A DNA stretch of 10,794 nt, from positions 1 to 10,794 of the forward strand of contig JAHECH010000083.1 of assembly GCA_024641835.1 (NCBI GenBank), read 5' to 3'. Positions 1 through 5,035 of the stretch are shown in pieces. Below the pieces are notes generated by a model. The model made no database searches. It saw only the letters and a list, made by a program, of their open reading frames with translations, and had not been told where the DNA came from. This stretch comes from Deltaproteobacteria bacterium. Lineage in GTDB: Bacteria; Desulfobacterota; DSM-4660; Desulfatiglandales; HGW-15. The position numbers and the translations under genes were made by a program. How positions within the stretch are numbered: position 1 is the first letter of the stretch; every line of letters starts with the position of its first letter.

Positions 1-714
1 GACCTGCGAGACGATTTCTTCCATCACCTGCAGGGGGTGCGGCAGATAATCCAGGGTGTGGGCGCCGTGGTTTGAAACAATGATGCCGTCTGCACCTGCA
101 TCGACGGATTTCTTAGCATCCCCCGCACTCAACACGCCTTTAAAGATCAGGGGCAGGGAGACCCGTTTTCTGATCTCCTGCAGCTCCTTCATAGACAAAG
201 GGGAACAGTCGGTCGCCATCATTCGGTCTCTGATCTTGGTGCCCTGGCCTGAATCAATCTCGATGCCTAACCATGCTACCCCGGCAGCCAAAATGTCATC
301 GATGGCTGTAAAGACCCTGGAGCGATCCTTGAAGGCTTTGACGTTGGCAGCCAGAGGCACGCCAGTGGCGACCAGGTCTTTAAGGCTCTGGGGTACGGGG
401 GTCCCGGTCCACATAAGGCTTCCGGCTTCTTTGAGGCCAGAGGCTACCTCCATAAGCCCATTTTCCCTGATGGCCGGAATGGGCATGGTCATGGCTGACA
501 TGATGACGGGCGCGGAAAGCTTCACCCCAAGGATCTCAGTCTGAGTCGTCGCTTCAACGGCATCGATGCAATGCTGGCTGAAGGTATAGCGGTCCAAGAC
601 TTGCCGGTCATGGGTGAGGATGAATCCTGTCTCCACCCCGTCCAGAACAATACCGATGTCCTTTTCTCTGAGCATTTGCTCCCCTTTTTCATAGATTTCC
701 GTGAGGTTCATCAT
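1..714 (-). CDS. FMN-dependent alpha-hydroxy-acid dehydrogenase family protein (partial, C-terminus off left edge)
   Basis: The minus strand reads open from ATG at 714 to the left edge (238 codons in frame, no stop). The family are FMN TIM-barrel enzymes that oxidise 2-hydroxy acids. Visible family marks are LGVKLSAPVIMSAM (about residues 62-75) at the first barrel strand, the FMN-contacting lysine in FKGVL (K192), AGADGIIVSNHG (206-217) with the catalytic-base histidine H216, and the LD that follows. The usual SNHGGRQLD motif reads SNHGAHTLD, so the arginine that normally binds the substrate carboxylate is histidine here. The N-terminal helices are short, as in the compact (about 340 aa) anaerobe members rather than classical LldD. 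AGGAGG lies 4 nt before ATG 714 and 7 nt before a second ATG at 711, so either Met may be used. Family membership is firm; the substrate is not predictable. Confidence 0.85.
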   Translation of the reverse strand, partial: MMNLTEIYEKGEQMLREKDIGIVLDGVETGFILTHDRQVLDRYTFSQHCIDAVEATTQTEILGVKLSAPVIMSAMTMPIPAIRENGLMEVASGLKEAGSLMWTGTPVPQSLKDLVATGVPLAANVKAFKDRSRVFTAIDDILAAGVAWLGIEIDSGQGTKIRDRMMATDCSPLSMKELQEIRKRVSLPLIFKGVLSAGDAKKSVDAGADGIIVSNHGAHTLDYLPHPLQVMEEIVSQV

Positions 715-747
715 ATTGCCTCCTTCGTTGGAGAATGCCTTCCATCC

Positions 748-807
748 ATGAGGTGATCTCATCATGAAATACAGGGCATTCTATGAGATGTCACCTCTGC
801 TGCGCAA
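748..807 (-). promoter_or_regulatory. Possible promoter and operator-like inverted repeat upstream of the FMN enzyme
   Basis: On the minus strand TTGCGC (807-802) and TAGAAT (783-778) are separated by 18 nt and could be a sigma-70 -35/-10 pair reading toward 714. Two related 13-15-mers in opposite orientation bracket the -10: GAGGTGATCTCAT on the plus strand (750-762) and GAGGTGACATCTCAT on the minus strand (797-783). The first is itself a short palindrome, ATGAG-N5-CTCAT (748-762). This could be a repressor operator. The -35 is weak, so the call is tentative. Confidence 0.25.
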
Positions 808-916
808 GAAAAATGACCAACCCTTTTCTTGACGGGGCCTGTTTGTCCAAATAGGATACACCGCCACAGCAGTAGATCGCAGGGAGAAGGGTCGTATCTC
901 ACGGAATCAAAAATGC

Positions 917-1187
917 TCACTCCCTGTAGTATATCCGATCAGTGATGACTCGGCCGTCAGGGCCAAATGGTATCCCTTCGAACTCCAGCAAGGCACGCTT
1001 CATTTTGGTCCCGCCTTGAAAGCCCCCAAGGGTCCTGTCCGAGCGGATCGCGCGATGGCAGGGAATGATGATTGGAAAGGAATACCCGAAGGACTCTCGG
1101 TTCGCCCTCGTGCAACGCCCACACGATTCCAACAGGGCCAAAAGGAGTCGATCGCAATATGTGGTAAGTGTCCACCATGTACAAAAG
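917..1187 (-). pseudogene. Decayed O6-alkylguanine-DNA alkyltransferase (Ogt/MGMT family)
   Basis: Two reading frames hold the two ends of one gene. Frame A (about 1184-1080) encodes YHILRSTPFGPVGIVWALHE and on to RVLRVFLS, the N-terminal beta domain start. Frame B (about 1081-920) encodes FPIIIPCHRAIRSDRTLGG, then FQGGTKMKRALLEFEGIPF, ending YYRE and TGA at 919-917. PCHR holds the methyl-accepting cysteine of the family. Between them roughly 70-80 residues are missing, including the helix-turn-helix with the arginine finger and the segment normally leading to NPFPIIIPCHR. The deletion junction lies near 1074-1085 and shifts the frame. Intact proteins repair O6-methylguanine in one suicidal transfer; this copy should be inactive. 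A continuous 149-codon frame can be drawn through it, but its middle is out-of-frame read-through. Identification of both ends is confident. Confidence 0.8.
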
Positions 1188-1300
1188 TCTACCTGAGGTT
1201 CGAGGCCATGTTTTTCCGCGGTAAAATGCTCCTCCTGAGCACCAGCAAGGATGTTTCCGCCCCTTACAATGCAGGCCGCGCTATCATGACAAAACAAGAA
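1187..1300 (-). pseudogene. N-terminal fragment of a NodU/CmcH-type carbamoyltransferase
   Basis: The minus strand encodes FCHDSAACIVRGGNILAG followed by AQEEHFTAEKHG. This matches the start of the NodU/CmcH/HypF-like carbamoyltransferase family, which typically reads YHDSAACLVRDG then AAAQEERFTRKKHD. The HDSAA metal/ATP-site strand and the (A)QEE-FT--KH motif are both kept, but the arginine of QEERFT is histidine. Homology stops after about 38 codons, where the DNA becomes the alkyltransferase remnant. Full-length relatives are roughly 550-600 aa, so more than 90 percent is missing. No convincing start or ribosome-binding site precedes it. It is a gene fossil left by deletion. It shares frame B with the C-terminal part of the neighbouring fossil, which makes the two look like one ORF. 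Confidence 0.65.
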
Positions 1301-1410
1301 ATGCGAGGCAGGTCCCTGCTTATCCCTGAAAAAACATAATCCATGAAACGAAAAAAGAGCGGCCAAGTCAACAGGGTTTTCTGGAGGTTCAATGGAGAAG
1401 AGATTCCTTC

Positions 1411-1527
1411 ATGAGCCTATCTGCTGCTGGACAAATGACGCGCAAGGCACTAAAAGAGGATGAGAAGGAACGGGGGTGGATTTCCATTAGACCCGAGGGC
1501 CGAAAGGGAGGAGAGAAAGAGAGATGA
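1411..1527 (+). CDS. Possible small ORF overlapping the thyA start (unrecognised, 38 aa)
   Basis: A 38-codon frame starts at ATG 1411 and ends in a TGA that overlaps the thyA ATG as ATGA (1524-1527), the arrangement of a translationally coupled leader. The predicted peptide is hydrophilic and rich in Lys, Glu and Arg, with WISIRPEG near the middle and no membrane segment or signal. No strong Shine-Dalgarno precedes ATG 1411. A competing 23-codon frame at 1392-1463 has a good GGAGG at 1383-1387. I recognise neither. The stretch 1301-1523 otherwise shows only the purine-rich thyA ribosome-binding region, and chance ORFs of this size are common. Confidence 0.15.
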   Translation: MSLSAAGQMTRKALKEDEKERGWISIRPEGRKGGEKER

Positions 1528-2216
1528 AGCTAGAATTCTTAGAGGCAAGGGATCTTCCGGACGCCTGGTTCCAGTGTGTATACAGGTTGCTCGAGGTGGG
1601 GCGGGAGTACGTGATTGAGCGTGGAAGCTTTCAAGGTCAAAAGCGGCTGGAGTTCGACTACGTTACCGTGCACGTCAAATACCCGGGTGTCAGGCCTCTT
1701 TTGCCTGACGTTCCTCCGTCCCTGGGAATCCCCAACCCAGTTGCTGACGGATACCTTGAAGAATACCTCCCTTACTTGATGACATCGGCCAAGAAGCCGA
1801 GCGAGGATTACACCTACGGGCAGTTTCTGGAAAACCAGATTGAAGAGGTGATCCGGATGTACAAGGAAGAGGGTTTTGGCACAAACCAGGCTTACATGAC
1901 CGTGGGTGATTCCAGCTCCATCTATTTGAATGATCCCCCTTGTCTTCGCGGGATCGATACGAGGGTGAAGGAAGGTAAGCTCCATTTCATCGTGTATTTC
2001 CGCTCCTGGGACCTGTGGAATGGGTTCCCGGCGAACCTGGGTGCCATCCAGCTGCTGAAGGAATACATGGCATCGAGCATTGGCGTGGATGATGGAGAAA
2101 TCATTGCTGCAAGCAAAGGGCTTCATCTCTACGACTACGTATGGGAGCTGGCAAAGCTCAGAACCATGTGCAACAATCCATCAGCGCTTACAAAAGGCGA
2201 ATGCAAAGACGCATGA
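1524..2216 (+). CDS. thyA: Thymidylate synthase, methanogen-type (ThyA family)
   Basis: A 230-aa protein of the thymidylate synthase/dCMP hydroxymethylase fold, closest in style to the about 225-aa archaeal form rather than to E. coli ThyA. It would methylate dUMP to dTMP with methylenetetrahydrofolate in the cytoplasm. Visible marks: DYTYGQ (95-100); catalytic cysteine C140 in DPPCLRGI; VYFRSWDLWNGFPANL (157-172), equivalent to the RS-D and PFN segments that bind phosphate and uracil (R160, S161, D163, N171); and SKGLHLYDY (197-205) with the conserved His201/Tyr203 pair. GGGAGGAG at 1506-1513 precedes the ATG. The last residues (TKGECKDA) come from DNA resembling the adjoining repeat, and the stop abuts the 2217-2645 element. 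Members of this family may instead act on dCMP, which the sequence cannot exclude. The gene symbol denotes the family. Confidence 0.85.
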   Translation: MKLEFLEARDLPDAWFQCVYRLLEVGREYVIERGSFQGQKRLEFDYVTVHVKYPGVRPLLPDVPPSLGIPNPVADGYLEEYLPYLMTSAKKPSEDYTYGQFLENQIEEVIRMYKEEGFGTNQAYMTVGDSSSIYLNDPPCLRGIDTRVKEGKLHFIVYFRSWDLWNGFPANLGAIQLLKEYMASSIGVDDGEIIAASKGLHLYDYVWELAKLRTMCNNPSALTKGECKDA

Positions 2217-2250
2217 TCACCGCAAAGGCGCAAAGAACGCAGAGAGAATG

Positions 2251-2283
2251 TTTTCCTTTCTGCTGAGACGGCAGAAAGGGAAA
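2251..2283 (+). repeat. Hairpin 1 (13-bp stem, loop TGAGACG)
   Basis: TTTTCCTTTCTGC (2251-2263) pairs with GCAGAAAGGGAAA (2271-2283) over 13 positions with a single T-G wobble, closing a 7-nt loop TGAGACG (2264-2270). It lies upstream of the GxxExxY frame. There is no T-tract after the stem; the T-rich arm comes first, the opposite of an intrinsic terminator. The loop is the exact reverse complement of the hairpin 2 loop. Confidence 0.75.
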
Positions 2284-2321
2284 CGATTGTTCGTTGAGGG
2301 GAGAAGAGGCCCATTGCAGAT

Positions 2322-2591
2322 ATGGATATCAACCAGTTAAGTAACAAGATCATCGGGGCAGCCATAGAAGTGCATAAAGCACTTGGGCCGGGGCCGCTTG
2401 AATCCATTTACGAAGAATGCCTATGTCAGGAACTCGATCTCAGAGGTCTGCGCTATGACAGACAGAAAACCTTACCCGTGATGTACAAGGGCAGAAAACT
2501 GTCTGGTCTGCACCTGGGGTTGATATTGAATTTCAACGTGACCGTGATGCGAGATGGTATCAAACGCACAGTCCGTGAGCTTGCAGAATAG
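2322..2591 (+). pseudogene. GxxExxY family protein (PD-(D/E)XK fold), internally deleted
   Basis: The 89-codon frame starts like the GxxExxY family (PF13366-type, about 125 aa): MDINQLSNKIIGAAIEVHKA then LGPGPLESIYEECL, with the namesake G-x-x-E-x-x-Y at about 24-30. It continues through a QKTLPVMYKGRKL strand at about 48-60. It then jumps straight to LGLILNFNVTVMRDGIKR (about 65-82), the normal C-terminal strand. Around 35-40 residues are missing at residues 61-64, namely the YRLDLLVE-D---VELKAV region that carries the predicted acidic and lysine active-site residues, plus the H-AQLLTYL helix. The frame is kept across the deletion. The product should lack nuclease activity, so I call it a pseudogene although it is still open. 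Family function is not established. It sits inside the hairpin-bearing element. Confidence 0.8.
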
Positions 2592-2603
2592 GAAAGGACG
2601 CTA

Positions 2604-2638
2604 TTTTTGCTTTCCCCCGTCTCAGGGGAAAGCAAAAA
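2604..2638 (+). repeat. Hairpin 2 (perfect 14-bp stem, loop CGTCTCA)
   Basis: TTTTTGCTTTCCCC (2604-2617) pairs perfectly with GGGGAAAGCAAAAA (2625-2638), closing a 7-nt loop CGTCTCA (2618-2624). It begins 12 nt after the GxxExxY stop and abuts the terminal GCGGTGA. Its right arm ends 14 nt before the rlmN start, so it can fold in the rlmN leader. On either strand the T-arm precedes the A-arm and no U-tail follows, so it is not a typical rho-independent terminator. Confidence 0.8.
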
Positions 2639-2652
2639 GCGGTGAAACATTC

Positions 2653-3690
2653 ATGAAAGCGGACTTAAAAGGAATGAGCCTCGCGGAAACGGAAGCCTGG
2701 ATCGAACGCCAAGGTCTTCCTGCCTACCGGGCTAAGCAATTGCGCCAGTGGCTGTTCAAGGGGCTGGTGGGCAGGTTCCAGGAAATGAGCAACCTCACAA
2801 AGGGTCTTCGCCTTCTGCTGGAAGAAAAGGCTGAGCTGACCTCTCTAGAGGTGGTGGAAACTCAGGTTTCCAAGGATGGAACCATCAAGTATCTCTTTGC
2901 ACTCCGTGACGGCCTCACCATTGAAACCGTGCTTATCCCTGAAAGGGGACACTTCACCCTCTGCGTCTCCTCCCAGGCCGGCTGTGCCATGGGATGCAGG
3001 TTTTGCCTTACGGGTAAACAAGGGCTCAAGCGAAACCTCACCGCATCAGAAATCGTGGATCAGGTTATCCAGGTGAAGCGGTCCATGGATTACGCCGACC
3101 GCCTCACGAATATCGTGGTCATGGGTATGGGTGAGCCTCTTGCCAATTATGATGCGGTCTTAAGGGCCCTCAATAATATCATTTCGGAACAGGGAATGAA
3201 CTTCTCACATCGCCGAGTCACATTGTCTACCTGCGGCTTGGTTCCACAGATGCGGGAATTCGGAAAAGACATAACGGTGAACCTCGCGGTTTCCCTCAAT
3301 GCGGCCGATGATACGACACGGAGCTTCCTCATGCCGGTAAACCGGAAGTATCCTCTGAAGAGCCTGATTGCCGCGTGCAAGGCTTTCCCCCTGCCTAACA
3401 GAAGGATGATCACTTTCGAGTATATCCTGATCGAGGGAATCAATGACCGGGCAGAGGACGCCATGAGACTGGCCAAACTTCTCTCAGGGTTGAGAGCCAA
3501 GATCAACCTGATCCCCCTGAACCCGCATTCACGGCTGGACATGTCCCCCCCGCCGATGGAGCGCATCCTCAAGTTCCAGGAAACCCTGGTGGATCGTCAT
3601 TTCACCGCCATCATCCGAAAAAGCAAAGGCCAGGATATCTCAGCGGCTTGCGGGCAATTGTCGGGCAGGCATGTAAGTGGTTTGTCGTAG
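2653..3690 (+). CDS. rlmN: Dual-specificity 23S rRNA/tRNA adenine-C2 methyltransferase RlmN
   Basis: A 345-aa radical SAM enzyme that methylates C2 of A2503 in 23S rRNA and A37 of some tRNAs, using a methylated cysteine intermediate. The 4Fe-4S motif is C111-x3-C115-x2-C118 (GCAMGCRFC). C104, seven residues before it (TLCVSSQAGC), and C333 near the C-terminus (AACGQL) correspond to the two catalytic cysteines of E. coli RlmN. IETVLIP (90-96) and GMGEPLANY (158-166) are also conserved. The frame is open upstream to 2554, but that extension is read-through of the repeat element. ATG 2653 gives the normal N-terminus (MSLAETEAWIERQGLPAYRAKQL-type helices), and GGTGA at 2641-2645 lies 7 nt before it. 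Length and motifs are typical, so this is presumed functional. Confidence 0.97.
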   Translation: MKADLKGMSLAETEAWIERQGLPAYRAKQLRQWLFKGLVGRFQEMSNLTKGLRLLLEEKAELTSLEVVETQVSKDGTIKYLFALRDGLTIETVLIPERGHFTLCVSSQAGCAMGCRFCLTGKQGLKRNLTASEIVDQVIQVKRSMDYADRLTNIVVMGMGEPLANYDAVLRALNNIISEQGMNFSHRRVTLSTCGLVPQMREFGKDITVNLAVSLNAADDTTRSFLMPVNRKYPLKSLIAACKAFPLPNRRMITFEYILIEGINDRAEDAMRLAKLLSGLRAKINLIPLNPHSRLDMSPPPMERILKFQETLVDRHFTAIIRKSKGQDISAACGQLSGRHVSGLS

Positions 3691-3734
3691 GTTGCAGGTG
3701 TTTTTCTGTGCTACTTTTTACTTGCGGTCGTGGT

Positions 3735-3762
3735 TTGATATGGTATTTTAGTTATTTATGAA
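3735..3762 (+). promoter_or_regulatory. Possible promoter for hisI-hisG
   Basis: The 95-nt gap after rlmN holds an A/T-rich patch (about 3707-3763) unlike the surrounding coding DNA. TTGATA (3735-3740) and TATGAA (3757-3762), 16 nt apart, resemble -35 and -10 boxes; TTGCGG with TATTTT just upstream is an alternative. No attenuator-like histidine-rich leader peptide is visible. Weak evidence. Confidence 0.25.
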
Positions 3763-3785
3763 TTCGGCCCACAGGGCGGCACGGG

Positions 3786-4166
3786 ATGATTGACTTAGAC
3801 TTCAATAAAGGCAACGGGCTCCTGCCCGCCATCGTCCAGGATTACCAAACAGGGAAAGTGCTCATGCTCGCCTATCTGGACAAGGCTTCCTGGCGGAAAA
3901 CCCTTGAGACAGGAGAGGCACACTATTGGAGCCGATCGCGGCAGGAAATCTGGCACAAAGGCGAGACATCCGGGCACATCCAAGTTATCAAAGAAATCCT
4001 CGTGGATTGCGACCAGGACACCGTGCTTTTTAGGGTTGAGCAGGTGGGTGGGGTCGCGTGCCATACAGGCCATGTGAGTTGCTTCTACAGGAAGCTTGGC
4101 GAGAACAGCGAGGTCGTCACCGTTGAAGAAAGAATTTTTGATCCGGAGAAAGTTTACGGAAAATGA
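3786..4166 (+). CDS. hisI: Phosphoribosyl-AMP cyclohydrolase HisI
   Basis: A 126-aa monofunctional enzyme of histidine biosynthesis (third step) that opens the purine ring of phosphoribosyl-AMP in the cytoplasm. The family signature is complete: VLMLAYLDKASW (25-36), GEAHYWSRSRQEIWHKGETS (43-62), then DCDQD (74-78), whose aspartates bind Mg2+ and whose C75 is a zinc ligand. GGVACHTGHVSCFYR (88-102) follows, with zinc ligands C92 and C99. There is no HisE pyrophosphohydrolase domain, so HisE must be encoded elsewhere. The stop overlaps the hisG start as ATGA (4163-4166), implying translational coupling. The ribosome-binding site is weak (GGGCGG at about 3774-3779). Confidence 0.96.
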   Translation: MIDLDFNKGNGLLPAIVQDYQTGKVLMLAYLDKASWRKTLETGEAHYWSRSRQEIWHKGETSGHIQVIKEILVDCDQDTVLFRVEQVGGVACHTGHVSCFYRKLGENSEVVTVEERIFDPEKVYGK

Positions 4167-5035
4167 AAAAGCTCAAATTCGGAATACCGAAAGGAAGCCT
4201 CGAGAAGGCGACCGTCAGTCTCTTTGAAAAGTCAGGATGGAAGATTAACATCAACGAGCGAAACTACTTTCCTGACATCAATGATGAGACCATCGAGATC
4301 GCCCTGTGCCGTGCCCAGGAAATGTCCAGGTATGTGGAAAATGGCACCCTTGATGCAGGGCTCACCGGGAAGGACTGGATTGAAGAGAACCAATCCGATG
4401 TCGTCATGGTGGATGAATTGATTTACTCCAAAGTGAGCCAGAATCCGGCCCGCTGGGTTCTGGCCGTGCCTGGGGACTCGAAGATTAAGAAATTGGAGGA
4501 CCTCAAAGGGAAAAAGATCGCAACAGAGCTTGTGAACTTCACGGAAAGGTACTTCAGAGAAAAAAATATTGATGTGAAAGTAGAGTTTTCCTGGGGCGCC
4601 ACAGAAGGAAAGGCGGTCTCAGGGCTTGCCGATGCCATCGTGGAAGTGACAGAGACAGGGAGCACAATCCGGGCCCATGGGCTCAAGATTATCCATGAGT
4701 TAATGACTTCCTGCACCCAGTTGATCGCGAACAAGCAGTCCTACACAGATCGTTGGAAAAAAGAGAAGATCGGCCAGATTATCCTGTTGCTGAAAGGAGC
4801 ACTGAGAGCCGAGAAGATGGTTGGGCTGAAAATGAATGTTCCCGAGGAGAAACTGGAAGCGGTGATCCGCCTCCTCCCCAGCCTTAATGCGCCAACAGTG
4901 GCAAGCCTTTACAATACGAATTGGGTGTCCGTGGAGTCTGTGGTGGATTTGAAGATCGTCAGGGAACTGATCCCCCAACTCCTCAAAACGGGAGCTGAGG
5001 GCATTATCGAATACCCTCTGAACAAGGTGATATGA
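4163..5035 (+). CDS. hisG: ATP phosphoribosyltransferase HisG, long form
   Basis: A 290-aa enzyme catalysing the first committed step of histidine synthesis (ATP + PRPP to phosphoribosyl-ATP). Residues 1-205 form the two catalytic lobes: FGIPKGSLEKAT (6-17), DAGLTGKDWI (64-73) and GLADAIVEVTETGSTIRAHGL (154-174, the PRPP loop). Residues from about 208 (LLLKGALRAEKMVGLKMN) to the end, including PSLNAPTVASLY (239-250), form the C-terminal ACT-like domain, which marks the hexameric long form. In that form histidine inhibits through the C-terminal domain and no HisZ partner is required. The start overlaps hisI and the stop overlaps the lipoprotein gene, each by 4 nt or in immediate coupling, so the three genes form one translational chain. 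Confidence 0.96.
   Translation: MKKLKFGIPKGSLEKATVSLFEKSGWKININERNYFPDINDETIEIALCRAQEMSRYVENGTLDAGLTGKDWIEENQSDVVMVDELIYSKVSQNPARWVLAVPGDSKIKKLEDLKGKKIATELVNFTERYFREKNIDVKVEFSWGATEGKAVSGLADAIVEVTETGSTIRAHGLKIIHELMTSCTQLIANKQSYTDRWKKEKIGQIILLLKGALRAEKMVGLKMNVPEEKLEAVIRLLPSLNAPTVASLYNTNWVSVESVVDLKIVRELIPQLLKTGAEGIIEYPLNKVI

Larger units (their letters stand above)
2217..2645 (+). mobile_element. Degenerate GxxExxY-associated repeat element with terminal inverted repeats and two hairpins
   Basis: The stretch between thyA and rlmN has the layout of a small inserted unit. It begins with TCACCGC (2217-2223), immediately after the thyA stop, and ends with GCGGTGA (2639-2645), its exact reverse complement. 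Inside are the purine-rich string AAAGGCGCAAAGAACGCAG (2224-2242), hairpin 1, a broken GxxExxY gene and hairpin 2. From memory, the ACCGCAAAG(A/G)CGCAAAGAACGC string recurs near GxxExxY genes in many bacterial genomes; that is recollection, not a search. No transposase is present and no clear target-site duplication is visible. The left side keeps 27 nt between terminal repeat and hairpin, while the right has none, so the right end looks trimmed. Boundaries are inferred from the terminal repeats. Confidence 0.5.

Noticed and set aside
56..544. A 162-codon plus-strand ORF over the left edge gene
   Set aside because: It is antisense to the clearly recognisable FMN dehydrogenase and resembles nothing itself.
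1016..1339. A 107-codon plus-strand ORF
   Set aside because: It lies antisense to the alkyltransferase and carbamoyltransferase remnants, whose motifs are on the minus strand.
2135..2407. A 90-codon minus-strand ORF containing SLRSLRLCG
   Set aside because: This peptide is the usual translation of the CGCAAAGAACGC repeat string read backwards, not a gene.
2604..2638. Hairpin 2 as an intrinsic terminator
   Set aside because: The T-arm precedes the A-arm and no T-tract follows the stem on either strand.
2554..2652. N-terminal extension of rlmN
   Set aside because: The extra 33 codons read through the end of the GxxExxY remnant and hairpin 2; homologous sequence starts at ATG 2653.
4343..4358. 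Sigma-54 promoter-like TGGCAC-N5-ATGCA
   Set aside because: It lies inside hisG codons for the conserved GTLDAG segment and has no gene start downstream that would need it.
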